Shown here in pieces: positions 9,444-18,782 of a DNA stretch of 64,000 bases. The stretch is from Candidatus Kuenenia stuttgartensis (GTDB lineage Bacteria; Planctomycetota; Planctomycetia; Gemmatales; Gemmataceae). The position numbers and the translations under genes were made by a program. The number at the start of each line of letters is the position of its first letter. The first letter of the stretch is position 1. Location: NCBI GenBank assembly GCA_945897965.1, contig CAMDHK010000003.1, forward strand, positions 1-64,000. Direction: 5' to 3'. Below the pieces are notes generated by a model that saw nothing but the letters and a program-made list of their open reading frames with translations, made no database searches and had not been told where the DNA came from.

Positions 9444-11053
9444 TGCGTCATTGGCTTTACCTTATAATTGTTGTTTTAACATTACAAAACCCTTGCTGGG
9501 CTGTTGCCCCGGTTCTTACGTATGTTTTTCCTTCGGGCGGGCAGGTTGGTACTACGGTTCAGGCAAACCTGAATGGTACATTTCCCGATTGGCCTCCTAA
9601 AATCGTGGTTTATTCCCCAGATATTAAAATTGAGTTCAAAGAGAAAAATAAAGCCTCAATTATAATTGATCCAAAAGCTTCTCCAGGCCCAAAAGTATTC
9701 AGATTATTTAATAAAGATGGCACTTCTGCTCCCAAGGCTTTTTGGGTTGGAACAATTCCTGAAATCGAAGAAGTCGAGCCTAATAACACTTATATTAAAC
9801 CACAATCAATTGGGCCTGGGCCCGTTTTAATTAACGGAAAGTTAGGGGTTGCGGGCGATACGGATTCGTTTGCGGTTGATGCTAAAAAAGGTCAAACGAT
9901 AGTTGCTCATCTTTTAGGGAATCATGGCATTGAATCCCCCATGGATGCAGCAATCCAAATCTTATCGCCTGATGGGTTTATTCTAGCTGAGAATCATGAT
10001 CGATTTGGCCTTGATCCGTTTATCGCATTTATCGCACCCAATGATGGGGCTTATCGCATTCGTGTTTTTGCATTTCCATCTACGCCAGATACCACAATAA
10101 GATTTTCGGGTGCAGACACTTATATTTACCGTTTAACAATTACTACAGGACCCTACATTGATCATGCTTTTCCTTTATCTGTGCAAACAGGTAAGCCCCA
10201 GGTACTTAACCTAAAAGGCTGGAATCTATCTAAAGATTTTGCTGTATTAAACATGAATGTTTCTCCAGCCCTGACCGAAAGTAGAATATTTAAAACTGGG
10301 GCCGCTGGGAACTTGTCTGTTACATGCACTCCTTATCCTTCTTTGGTTTTCGCAAAAGATAAACAAATAATGTTTCTAGATTCACCTTCCATTATTAGTG
10401 GTTGTTTAGATGTTGAAAAATATCATTCTTTTGAACTTAGATTCAAAAAAGGTGAGAAATATAAACTTAAAATTGATGCTCGTTCGATTGGTTCCAATCT
10501 TGACCCTCTTGTAGTTCAAAAAGATGCTTTAGGAAAAGAACTTAAACGAGTAGATGATGAGGGGGCTGCTAATCGGGATGCTTCTTTTGAAGTAACTTCC
10601 ACAGGTGAGCCAACATTCCTGAAAATCACAGATTTACATAATCATAGTGGAGAAACTTATTACTATCGAATGAGTGTTATTCCGGTTGTTCCCGATTTTG
10701 AATTTTCCATTGATGGGGAAACTTTCGCTCCCAAAGATAATAAACCAGTTGAAGTGCCAATTAAGTTTACTAGAGTTGCTGGGCATTCTGCAGATATTGT
10801 TTTTAAAGCAATCGATTTGCCTAAGGGGTGGTCTGCCGAGGATCTTAAAGTAACATCTAAAACTGTTAGCCCGGTGAAGCTTTTAATTAAACCTGATGAA
10901 AAATCTGAATCAGGTTTTTTTAAAATAACGGCTAAATCTGGCGATGCTTTGAAGATAGGTAATCGTTATTTGCCTCCTCTTGAATCTACTTTAACTGACT
11001 ATTATCTACTGACGGAATTCAAGGAAAACAAAGAGATCAAAAAGAAAAAGTAG
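9443..11053 (+). CDS. Exported protein with PPC (pre-peptidase C-terminal-like) domain
   Basis: 536 residues with a cleavable signal peptide ending near CWA. An IPT/Ig-like N-terminal region (YVFPSGGQVGTTVQ) is followed by a PPC-like beta domain (EVEPNNTYIKPQSI through DTDSFAVDAKKGQTI). Further beta-rich repeats and a lysine-rich tail complete it. No catalytic motif was seen, so a binding or structural role in the periplasm is likely. It is coupled to the DUF1501 gene by a one-base overlap, making it the third gene of this operon. Confidence 0.75.
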   Translation: MRHWLYLIIVVLTLQNPCWAVAPVLTYVFPSGGQVGTTVQANLNGTFPDWPPKIVVYSPDIKIEFKEKNKASIIIDPKASPGPKVFRLFNKDGTSAPKAFWVGTIPEIEEVEPNNTYIKPQSIGPGPVLINGKLGVAGDTDSFAVDAKKGQTIVAHLLGNHGIESPMDAAIQILSPDGFILAENHDRFGLDPFIAFIAPNDGAYRIRVFAFPSTPDTTIRFSGADTYIYRLTITTGPYIDHAFPLSVQTGKPQVLNLKGWNLSKDFAVLNMNVSPALTESRIFKTGAAGNLSVTCTPYPSLVFAKDKQIMFLDSPSIISGCLDVEKYHSFELRFKKGEKYKLKIDARSIGSNLDPLVVQKDALGKELKRVDDEGAANRDASFEVTSTGEPTFLKITDLHNHSGETYYYRMSVIPVVPDFEFSIDGETFAPKDNKPVEVPIKFTRVAGHSADIVFKAIDLPKGWSAEDLKVTSKTVSPVKLLIKPDEKSESGFFKITAKSGDALKIGNRYLPPLESTLTDYYLLTEFKENKEIKKKK

Positions 11054-11082
11054 ATTTCAACTTGTAATCACGAGGTGTAAAA

Positions 11083-11886
11083 TTGTTCCATAGAAATTTG
11101 ATGTTTGTAGCGATTTTGTTTTTATCATTTACCTCAGTTTCTTATGGGCAAAAGAAAAACCTGATTTTGCCAGGCGAAACTTTCACTGTTTCTGAACGGC
11201 CCGCTTTTGTCTTGTTACCTGATCAGGCTAAACGAACAACTCCCCAACCTTGGATTATTTATGCCCCCACTTTGCCATCATATCCTGATCAGCATGAAAA
11301 GTGGATGCACGAGCAGTTTCTTAATGCGGGCGTTGCAGTTGCTGGAATAGATGTTGGCGAAGGGTATGGCGGGCCCAAAAGTAATCAGCTTTTTACAGCC
11401 TTGTATAACGAACTTGTACAGAAAAAGGGATATTCACCTAAGCCTTGTCTTTTCGGGAGGAGCAGAGGTGGACTGTGGGTTTCAAGTTGGGCGATTGAAA
11501 ATCCAACTAAGGTTTCCGGAATTATCGGGATTTATCCAGTTTTTGATTTTCGCACATACCCAGGTATTGATAAAACTGCTCCGGCTTATGGTTTAAGTAA
11601 AAGTGAATTGGAAAGTAAACTGAGTGAATTAAATCCGATTTCTAGAATTAGTGTGTTGGCAAAAGCTAGAATCCCTGTCGCTTTGATTCACGGCGATATC
11701 GATAAGGTTGTCCCTTTAAAAGAGAATTCACAAGAATTTTTCAACCAATACAAGTTAGAGAACCAGCAAGACCTTGTGAAATTAATCATTCTCAAAGGGC
11801 AGGGTCATAATTTTTTCGAAGGGTTTTTCAATTCTCAAGAGTTAGTTGATTTTGCAATTGCTCGTGCCAAGGCGGGTACGAAATAG
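11083..11886 (+). CDS. Secreted alpha/beta hydrolase
   Basis: 267 residues from TTG at 11083, chosen because CGAGGTG lies five bases upstream; an ATG at 11101 is the alternative. A signal peptide ends near SYG. The nucleophile elbow GRSRGG gives Ser127. The acid lies in HGDIDKVVP and the histidine in GQGHNFF, so a full esterase/peptidase triad is present. The substrate is unknown. It closes the operon that starts with the DUF1549/DUF1553 gene, which suggests action on the same extracellular polymer. Confidence 0.8.
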   Translation: MFHRNLMFVAILFLSFTSVSYGQKKNLILPGETFTVSERPAFVLLPDQAKRTTPQPWIIYAPTLPSYPDQHEKWMHEQFLNAGVAVAGIDVGEGYGGPKSNQLFTALYNELVQKKGYSPKPCLFGRSRGGLWVSSWAIENPTKVSGIIGIYPVFDFRTYPGIDKTAPAYGLSKSELESKLSELNPISRISVLAKARIPVALIHGDIDKVVPLKENSQEFFNQYKLENQQDLVKLIILKGQGHNFFEGFFNSQELVDFAIARAKAGTK

Positions 11887-11891
11887 TTTGG

Positions 11892-11913
11892 TTTCAACTG
11901 ATCATGGTTGAAA
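11892..11913. terminator. Possible terminator between convergent genes
   Basis: TTTCAAC (11892-11898) pairs with GTTGAAA (11907-11913) across an 8-nt loop, followed by TATATTTTA. The stem is weak and AT-rich, but the position between two convergent stop codons fits. Confidence 0.35.
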
Positions 11914-11919
11914 TATATT

Positions 11920-13287
11920 TTACTTGGCATCTGCTTTTAATTCTTTAAATCGAATTCTTAGCAACTTCAATGATTCTTGATGCTGTTCGCTTTTAATCAG
12001 ATTGTTTTCTTCCAGTGGATCGGCCTTGAGGTCGTATAGTTCTTCTGTATTAAAATTCGGCCAGAATATATATTTCATATCTTTTCTCACCAAGGCTTCA
12101 GAAGCTGGAATGAAATCTTTATTCTTGATGATTGCATGTTCATAGAAAAATTCCTGCCTCCAATCTTTAATATTCTCTTCGAGGTAAAGTGGTGCAAAAT
12201 TTCTTCCTTGCATTGTTATTGGAGGTTTTACCTTTGAAGCGTTTAATATTGTTGGTGCTAGATCGACATTCAAAACAAATTCATCATTTGTTTTTCCAGC
12301 TTTACTTTTTGGCATTCTAGGATCCATAACAATTAAAGGTACTCGTATGCTTTCTTCATAAGGGTACCATTTGTCAGCTAACCCATGTTCCCCATGGAAA
12401 TAGCCGTTGTCTGTGGTAAAGATTACTAGGGTATTATCCAGCAGTTTTCTTTTTTCTAATTCCGCTATTATTTTGCCGCTGGTGGCATCTACTTCAGTTA
12501 CAAGACGGTAGTAATTTTTCATATATTCTTGATATTTTTCTGGTGTATCGAAACGCCAGTGCCAACGGTTTCTGCCTTCGTTTTTTTCATTTGAAATAAA
12601 CGGTGGTAATTTTTTGAAATGGCTTTCTGTTGCGGTGACTGGGATCGGGATTTTTACATCCTTATATAATTCCATGCTTTGGGGTTGAGGAAGATATTGT
12701 TTTGGGTTCCCGTCAACTGCGTGGGTAGCGAAAAATGAAACAGTAAGGAGAAATGGTTTATCATTTGGTTTTGTTTGAAGAAATTCTAGTGCATCATCTT
12801 CGTTTTTTTTTGTTACATGAATCATTTCGCCGTTAGTTTGCTTGATCCAATGGTTACCTGCATAGCTTTTCCCGTAATCATATTTTTCTTTTGGGAAGGC
12901 TCCGTTGTGCCATTTGCCTATATGGCCAACATAGTAACCGTTCTTCCTTAGGAGGCTGGGATAAGTTTCTTCCCAAGGTGTTTTAAACATGGCGAAAGCT
13001 TGGTTTCCATGCCTTGACATCCATTGACCGGTTAAAAGATTTGCCCTACTTACACCACAAATAGATGTAGTGACACAATTACGTGTGAACCTTATCCCAT
13101 TTTTTGCCAAGGAATCTAAATTAGGAGTTTTTACAATTGGATTACCAGCACACCCGAGGGTGTCATGGCGCCAATCATCTGCGTATAGAATTAGAATATT
13201 CAACGGTTTTTCTGTAGCAGCTTTTAAGTATTGCGGAATGTTCATAGCGAGAATGAAAAACATAAAAACAAGTCGAAAATTTGACAT
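11920..13287 (-). CDS. Exported type I sulfatase
   Basis: 455 residues with a signal peptide (about residues 1-24). LYADDWRHD gives the metal-binding Asp37 and Asp38. The formylglycine motif is C77-G-V-S-R81, so Val replaces the usual Pro/Ala of C-X-P/A-X-R. This may still be matured, since the Cys and Arg are kept. [23 protein letters not shown] carries the second metal and sulfate-binding block. The C-terminus has [15 protein letters not shown]. The substrate is unknown; planctomycete sulfatases commonly desulfate algal or other polysaccharides. Confidence 0.92.
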   Translation of the reverse strand: MSNFRLVFMFFILAMNIPQYLKAATEKPLNILILYADDWRHDTLGCAGNPIVKTPNLDSLAKNGIRFTRNCVTTSICGVSRANLLTGQWMSRHGNQAFAMFKTPWEETYPSLLRKNGYYVGHIGKWHNGAFPKEKYDYGKSYAGNHWIKQTNGEMIHVTKKNEDDALEFLQTKPNDKPFLLTVSFFATHAVDGNPKQYLPQPQSMELYKDVKIPIPVTATESHFKKLPPFISNEKNEGRNRWHWRFDTPEKYQEYMKNYYRLVTEVDATSGKIIAELEKRKLLDNTLVIFTTDNGYFHGEHGLADKWYPYEESIRVPLIVMDPRMPKSKAGKTNDEFVLNVDLAPTILNASKVKPPITMQGRNFAPLYLEENIKDWRQEFFYEHAIIKNKDFIPASEALVRKDMKYIFWPNFNTEELYDLKADPLEENNLIKSEQHQESLKLLRIRFKELKADAK

Positions 13288-13480
13288 AAACTGATTCCAT
13301 AATTAAGGCCATGTGATTCTTTGGTCATTATAAAGCATTTTAATCTGTCAGAATATTTGTTTAATTTAAACTTTTAAACAGAATCTATTAAAAAAGCTTG
13401 TATTTTATGTCACTAAATACGATATTAATGATGCATTGCGTTATTGGTCATTTTATTTGTTCCCACCTAGGAGTTTGTAA

Positions 13481-14053
13481 ATGAAGCGATTAATGTCTTT
13501 AGTTGTAAGTTTAAGCTTAGTTTTTACTGTTATTGGGGAAGAGCCAGCTAAGGTAGCAACTAAGAAAGTTGAAATTGGCAGTCAGGCCCCAGTTTTTAAA
13601 ATTAAAGATGCTTCGGGCAAAGAAATCAACCTTGCAGATTTAACTGCCAAAGGCGCAGTTCTTGTACGTTTAACTTGTGGTTGTTCAGGTTGTGATCAAG
13701 AGTTGGCATATTTTCAAGCGATTCATGATGCTTATAAAGAATCAGGTTTGACTTCCCTAGCGATTTTCAAAGAACCTGATGCCAAAGTTGCAACATATGC
13801 AAAAGCAAAGAATATTAGCATGCTTTATGCTGTTGATACCAAAGGTGATAGTTGGAAAATTTTTGATACGAAAACAATGCCTACTAATTTCTTAATTGAA
13901 AAAGGTGGCAAGATTGTTGCAATTGCGCCAGGATGCGACCCAAGTGGTTTGGTAGCTAAAAAACTTTCTGAAAAAGTTGCTAAAACTGTAAACACAGAAA
14001 ATGTGGATGTTAAGAAGCAAGTTGAAGATAATAAGAAAAAGGTCGTTAAGTAA
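13481..14053 (+). CDS. Exported thioredoxin-fold (AhpC/TSA-like) protein
   Basis: 190 residues with a signal peptide (to about residue 20). The mature protein starts like a TlpA/peroxiredoxin domain (VEIGSQAPVFKIKDASGKEINL). The redox site is C66-G-C68-S-G-C71, so a CXXC (CSGC) is preceded by an extra Cys. TMPTNFLIEKGGKIVA contains the cis-proline of the thioredoxin fold. The C-terminal 30 residues are Lys-rich. It probably acts in periplasmic disulfide or peroxide chemistry. It stands alone and is followed by a strong terminator. Confidence 0.8.
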   Translation: MKRLMSLVVSLSLVFTVIGEEPAKVATKKVEIGSQAPVFKIKDASGKEINLADLTAKGAVLVRLTCGCSGCDQELAYFQAIHDAYKESGLTSLAIFKEPDAKVATYAKAKNISMLYAVDTKGDSWKIFDTKTMPTNFLIEKGGKIVAIAPGCDPSGLVAKKLSEKVAKTVNTENVDVKKQVEDNKKKVVK

Positions 14054-14070
14054 AAATTTAGTTGTTAAAA

Positions 14071-14106
14071 AGCCCTGCTTGATATTATTTCAAGCAGGGC
14101 TTTTTT
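14071..14106 (+). terminator. Strong rho-independent terminator
   Basis: AGCCCTGCTTGA (14071-14082) pairs perfectly with TCAAGCAGGGCT (14090-14101) over a 7-nt loop, followed by a T-run. It ends the thioredoxin-like gene and can also serve the convergent gene at 14112. Confidence 0.9.
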
Positions 14107-14111
14107 ATTAA

Positions 14112-14531
14112 TTAACGGGCCCGATATAGCTCAAATCTTCCGTTATCTTTTTTGCTAGAATAATTCGCCATAAATGAACCATCATCAGCAAGAGCGCTGT
14201 ATTCAAAGGTTCCAAAACCTAGTAGTTTCTGACTTCCAGTAAGCGTAAGTTTATCGCCTTCTTTACCTGTAACCGATAGCGTTGCTTTATATCTAAATGG
14301 TATAACTTTGAAAAATCGACCAGAAAAAGTAACTTCATAGGCTTCATAGGAGTTAGTTCCAACAGATCTAAAAACAGCTTTCATGGGTCCTTTGTGGCCA
14401 GAACCATCGCTTATCCAATTCCCACTCCAACTCCCGGCTAAGTTTGGTGTGTTTCCCTTTTCTTGTGAATTAACAAAAGAACAAATCATTAAACTTGCGA
14501 TAAATACGCCTGCTACTAATCTTGTTTTCAT
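14112..14531 (-). CDS. Small exported protein of unknown function
   Basis: 139 residues from the ATG at 14531, preferred over 14582 because GAGGTT precedes it and a clean signal peptide (MKTRLVAGVFIASLMICSFVNS) follows. The mature part is short and beta-rich (LAGSWSGNWISDGSGHKGPM, TGSQKLLGFGTFEYSALADDG), suggesting a lipocalin-like or small beta-barrel fold. No catalytic motif was recognised. No partner is evident from context. Confidence 0.65.
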   Translation of the reverse strand: MKTRLVAGVFIASLMICSFVNSQEKGNTPNLAGSWSGNWISDGSGHKGPMKAVFRSVGTNSYEAYEVTFSGRFFKVIPFRYKATLSVTGKEGDKLTLTGSQKLLGFGTFEYSALADDGSFMANYSSKKDNGRFELYRAR

Positions 14532-14640
14532 ATAAACCTCGATTGAATGTAATTGTAAAACACTTGAAACTGATTTTAACAAATTTAATCAAAGTTAAAA
14601 GTAATATTGGAAAACTAGAATAATAGGACGCGCATAAGGC

Positions 14641-15285
14641 TTAGTTTTTAATCCATAATTGTGATTTTAAAAAGGAGCATAAATAATATTTTTCATTTTT
14701 AAGAATGAATTTGTTTTCGATCAACAAGGATGTAGGGTCTTGGAGTGAGTTGGCAGATATTCGTGTGAAGATTCTAAAAAAAAGATACATTCCAAACAGT
14801 AGCAGCGAAGTCAAAGTTTTTTTACAGAATGAATTTGGAACATTAAAATCTCCATAAATTAACTTTCCCTCAGGTTTTAAGCTGAGTGAAACTTTCTTTA
14901 TAAGATTTGTTAATTCTGGATAAGTAAAACAATCTAGAAAAAAATTTGTAACAACCAAATCATATTTGAATTTTGGGAAATCCCAATCAAAAACATCGCT
15001 GTGAATAAAAATCACTTTTGAACTATTGGGAAGCGAAGTGATTCTAGTGTTTGCCAATTCGATCATGTTTCTGCTAATATCAATTGATTCGATTTCAGAA
15101 TTATCAGTTGATTTTAATAATGATTCAAGAAATCTCCCATTTCCATCACCTAATATAAGTACATTTTTTACTGCACTTAATTCAGCAAGTTGACTTATTC
15201 TGCATTGTTGAAGCTGATTTCCGAAACTAATCGTTTCTAGAAAATGATACCACGGTGCCAATTTGTCAAAGCACGATTTTTTCAT
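14641..15285 (-). CDS. Class I SAM-dependent methyltransferase
   Basis: 214 residues. The ATG at 15285 overlaps the stop of the upstream membrane protein as ATGA, so it is preferred over the in-frame ATG at 15306. Motif I is NVLILGDGNGRFLESLL, with an acidic residue ending strand 2 (IESIDISRNMIELA) and YDLVVTNFFLDCF as motif IV. The N-terminus FDKLAPWYHFLETISFG resembles the UbiE/class-11 entry region. Translational coupling to a UbiA-like protein suggests the pair makes and methylates a prenylated or lipid-soluble compound; that is inference. Confidence 0.75.
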   Translation of the reverse strand: MKKSCFDKLAPWYHFLETISFGNQLQQCRISQLAELSAVKNVLILGDGNGRFLESLLKSTDNSEIESIDISRNMIELANTRITSLPNSSKVIFIHSDVFDWDFPKFKYDLVVTNFFLDCFTYPELTNLIKKVSLSLKPEGKLIYGDFNVPNSFCKKTLTSLLLFGMYLFFRIFTRISANSLQDPTSLLIENKFILKNEKYYLCSFLKSQLWIKN

Positions 15286-16100
15286 GCAATAACCCATAAT
15301 ATCCAAGGTGATAAAAGAGATACATCTGCAAGGACCCTTGATATTCTTGGTTTGTTTGAACCTGCAAATTTATTGACCAAAATCAAACAGATTAATGTGA
15401 TTGCTGCTGCAAATAAAATAGGTTTCTCGCATATGAACATTGAATAAAATATAAATAAAATTAGTATCAAGTCGATTTTTGAAAGTGAATTGCAATTCGA
15501 TTCCCAAATGTCAATTAACCTGCAGTTTAACCAGCATAATAAACAAAATAATAGTACTGCGGGTAGCCATGTTCTTATTTCTATATTTGAAATTATTACG
15601 GGTAGAGCAACCCCCGACCCAAAACCTATTCCCACTAATAATTCTTTACAATTGTTTCTTAGTTTTATGTTGGCGATGTTTGCATGTACTAACAAAAGGT
15701 AAATACAAATGAAGCCTACTAATATGAGACCACCTAAAATTAAAGATTTTGAAAGTGAAAAACATAAACATATTGAAGTTGTAAATGTAAAAGTAATCAT
15801 CGCAATTGTTATTTTTTGATTTCGAGCAACAAACAGATGTCTTTGAGTTTTATAAATTCCTTTCAGCGAATCAAAAAAATGATCCAAAAGATAGATGAAC
15901 CATACTGTAAAAAAAAGTGAAGCTGTTTCGGTTTTTGAAATTTCAATTTTAAAGTTTTCTGCAAGAAAATGTTGCCAAACAATTGCAACAATAGGTGCAT
16001 CTAGTGCCAAAATATTAAAAAATAACCACCATGGGGTCGATTCTTTATTTGGTTGTGCGTTTGATGTTGGGCCATTAGAATTAATAATTAAGTTTTCCAT
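15282..16100 (-). CDS. UbiA-like polytopic membrane protein
   Basis: 272 residues with seven to nine hydrophobic helices. FTVWFIYLLDHFFDSLKG carries an acidic D-X3-D-like motif where UbiA prenyltransferases bind prenyl diphosphate. KELLVGIGFGSGVALPV and a late RVLADVSLLSPW also recall this superfamily. The match is weak because the second DXXXD motif is not obvious, so activity is uncertain. It shares a four-base overlap with a methyltransferase, which fits a quinone- or carotenoid-like tailoring unit. Confidence 0.5.
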   Translation of the reverse strand: MENLIINSNGPTSNAQPNKESTPWWLFFNILALDAPIVAIVWQHFLAENFKIEISKTETASLFFTVWFIYLLDHFFDSLKGIYKTQRHLFVARNQKITIAMITFTFTTSICLCFSLSKSLILGGLILVGFICIYLLLVHANIANIKLRNNCKELLVGIGFGSGVALPVIISNIEIRTWLPAVLLFCLLCWLNCRLIDIWESNCNSLSKIDLILILFIFYSMFICEKPILFAAAITLICLILVNKFAGSNKPRISRVLADVSLLSPWILWVIA

Positions 16101-16257
16101 AGTTTTATTTCATTAGGTTGCTAAGTCGTTCCATTCAAAATGCTTTAAGCTTTTAAAGTTATCTTTAACCTGTAATTCAATTATGTTTTAAATCTGACAG
16201 TATTTGCTAATATTATAGTAGGTGTTTAGATTTGTTTCGTAAGGGTTATGAGGCTTT

Positions 16258-18684
16258 ATGTTCATTTATAATTGTTACAAGCTTATTCTTATAATTATTT
16301 TATTCTTGATTTATAATCCTGTTTCTTATGCAGAAAATAATGCTCCAGAATTTACTTCTGTAGGGTTACCTTTCTTACAGAAAAATTGCCTTTCTTGCCA
16401 TTCTGGTGCTAAACCTAAAGCTGAATTATCTCTTGATGGCTACAAAGATTCAGTATCTTTGATTAAAAATCGAAAAGTTTGGGATAATGTTGTTAAAAAT
16501 ATCATTTCTGGTGAGATGCCTCCAAAGAGTAAACCTAGGCCGACTGTTAAAGAGTCCGAAAATTTCATTTCCCTGGTTCAGTCAATTTTTGATTTCAATG
16601 ACCGTAACGCAAAACCTAACCCAGGTAATGTTACAGTGCGAAGGCTTAACCGTGTTGAATATAAAAATACGGTGCGCGATTTAATAGGGATTGATTTTGA
16701 TCCTACAGATAATTTTCCCTCGGATGACATTGGCCATGGTTTTGACAACATAGGCGATGTATTAACTTTGTCACCTGTTTTGATGGAACGCTATCTTTCT
16801 GCTGCTGAAACTATCATGTCCAGGGCGATAGTTCCTGATCCTGCGCCTGTTATTAAACGTCATTTATCTAGCAGGTATACTGAACCTTCGCTTTCGGATC
16901 AGACTGCCGTAAAAATTATTGAAGGACAGTTTAGAAGGATGGAATCAGATTCCAAGGAAAACAATTTGTCTGGCCCTTTGCATACTAGTTACATGTGGGA
17001 AAGTGACGGTGAATATGTTTTTCGAGCGAAAGTATATGGTAATAGTGTTGATTCGAAACCTGTACGTTTAGCTGTTTTAATTTCTGACAAAAATCTTTCT
17101 TCTAAGTCGCCTGATTCTGAACTGGAATTATTAGCTGGCAATATTCCAAAAAACTCTTTGATTTTAAAAACATTTGAGATAAAAGCTGACAAGCCTGCCA
17201 ATGCCGAGGTTATTGAAGTAAAAATTCCTGCAATGAAAATTCGAGAAAAAATACTTATAGCACTTTACAAAACTATGCCTGGTAATGCTGGGAATAAAGC
17301 TTTTGTGCAATATATGGCGCTTGATGGTCCTCTCGATAGTCGGCCAACCAGTCACCGCGAATTGCTGTTAGTTGATGCTGGAAAATCAAAAGATATACAG
17401 ACGCGCGAAGTTATTTCTCGATTTCTTTTTAAGGCTTTTAGGCGCCCTCCTAATCCTGATGAGATTCAACGTTCAATTGCTTTGGTAGATAATGCAATAA
17501 AGAATGGCGAAAAGTGGGAGTCTGCCATGCAGTTTGCGATGCAAGCGGTTTTATGTTCTCCCAAATTTTTGTTTAAATTGGAGATGGATGGAAAACAGAA
17601 TAATACTGAAGTAAGGAAGCTTGATGATTTTCAACTTGCTTCAAGGCTTTCTTATTTTATTTGGAGTTCCATGCCTGATCAGATTTTATTTGATCTGGCG
17701 TCTAAAAAACAACTTGGTGCGAATCTTGATAACCAAGTTGTTCGGATGTTGCAGGATTCTAAATCTTCCGCATTGGTACAAAATTTTGCTCTCCAATGGT
17801 TGCAGATAAAACGATTGGATTTGGTTTCTCCCGATATTAAGCTTTTTCCAACTTTTGATTTAAAACTTCGTTCAGCAATGAGAACCGAAACAGAATTGTT
17901 TTTTTCTTCGATTATTAAAGAAGATCGAAGTATTTTAGATCTGATTGATTCAGATTACACCTTCTTGAATGAAACTTTGGCTAAGCATTACGGGATTGTT
18001 GATACCAAAGGTAATATGGTTGGTAAAAAAATAACTCAACCGGGTGGATCTCTTATTAGGGGTGATGAATTTATTAGAGTTGCACTTTCAGATAAATCTC
18101 GGGGGGGATTATTAACCCAAGCTAGTATCCTTACTGCAACTTCGAATCCAACCAGAACTTCCCCGGTAAAAAGAGGGCGCTGGGTTCTCGAGCAAATTCT
18201 AGGTTCGCCTCCGCCTCCTCCTCCGCCTGATGTTCCTGAATTGTCTGCAGATGATAAATCTGTCGCCCAAGGTTCCCTTAGGCAAAGGATGGAGCAGCAC
18301 CGCAAAAATCCTAGTTGTGCTAATTGTCATGCCAAGATGGACCCGATTGGCTTTGCGCTTGAAAATTTTAATGCTATTGGCGCTTTTAGGGCTAAAGATG
18401 GAAATTTTGATATCGATGCTTCGGGTGAATTTTCAGATGGTACAACTTTTAAAGGGCCTGCAGATCTTAAAAACATTGTTAAACTTAAAAAAGATGATTT
18501 TACACGATGTTTGACTGAAAAATTGATGATTTATGCTTTAGGCAGGGGGTTGGAATATTACGATAGGCCAGTTATTGAAAAGATTGTTAAGCATGTTTCC
18601 GATAATAACTATAAGTTTTCCTCATTGGTTTCTGCGATTGTTCAAAGCGATGCTTTTCAAAAAAGCCTGAAAGTTGAGAATTAG
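16258..18684 (+). CDS. DUF1587/DUF1592/DUF1588/DUF1585 protein with PSCyt haem motif
   Basis: 808 residues, ATG preceded by GAGGCTTT. A signal peptide leads to a cytochrome-like motif CLSCHSGAKPKAELSLDGY (C-X2-C-H). Then come DUF1587 (RRLNRVEYKNTVRDLIGID), a carbohydrate-binding-like middle, DUF1595/DUF1592, DUF1588 (RGGLLTQASILTATSNPTR, with a seven-proline run) and DUF1585. A second motif, CANCHAKMDPIGFALENF, lies near the end. These planctomycete proteins are presumed periplasmic haem oxidoreductases; no biochemical role is established. The DUF1552 gene 99 bp downstream is the usual partner. Confidence 0.92.
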   Translation: MFIYNCYKLILIIILFLIYNPVSYAENNAPEFTSVGLPFLQKNCLSCHSGAKPKAELSLDGYKDSVSLIKNRKVWDNVVKNIISGEMPPKSKPRPTVKESENFISLVQSIFDFNDRNAKPNPGNVTVRRLNRVEYKNTVRDLIGIDFDPTDNFPSDDIGHGFDNIGDVLTLSPVLMERYLSAAETIMSRAIVPDPAPVIKRHLSSRYTEPSLSDQTAVKIIEGQFRRMESDSKENNLSGPLHTSYMWESDGEYVFRAKVYGNSVDSKPVRLAVLISDKNLSSKSPDSELELLAGNIPKNSLILKTFEIKADKPANAEVIEVKIPAMKIREKILIALYKTMPGNAGNKAFVQYMALDGPLDSRPTSHRELLLVDAGKSKDIQTREVISRFLFKAFRRPPNPDEIQRSIALVDNAIKNGEKWESAMQFAMQAVLCSPKFLFKLEMDGKQNNTEVRKLDDFQLASRLSYFIWSSMPDQILFDLASKKQLGANLDNQVVRMLQDSKSSALVQNFALQWLQIKRLDLVSPDIKLFPTFDLKLRSAMRTETELFFSSIIKEDRSILDLIDSDYTFLNETLAKHYGIVDTKGNMVGKKITQPGGSLIRGDEFIRVALSDKSRGGLLTQASILTATSNPTRTSPVKRGRWVLEQILGSPPPPPPPDVPELSADDKSVAQGSLRQRMEQHRKNPSCANCHAKMDPIGFALENFNAIGAFRAKDGNFDIDASGEFSDGTTFKGPADLKNIVKLKKDDFTRCLTEKLMIYALGRGLEYYDRPVIEKIVKHVSDNNYKFSSLVSAIVQSDAFQKSLKVEN

Positions 18685-18782
18685 GTAGTCCAATGTTTGA
18701 AATATCTCTTTTTCTGCCTTGCATTTGGTAAAATTAATTGTGGATAATGAGTTAAGTAATTGCATTCGAATTGGAGTTTTAG

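Noticed and set aside
18200-18245. Run of seven prolines in the DUF1588 region as a possible expansion
   Set aside because: A proline run before the V-P-E motif is a usual feature of this family.
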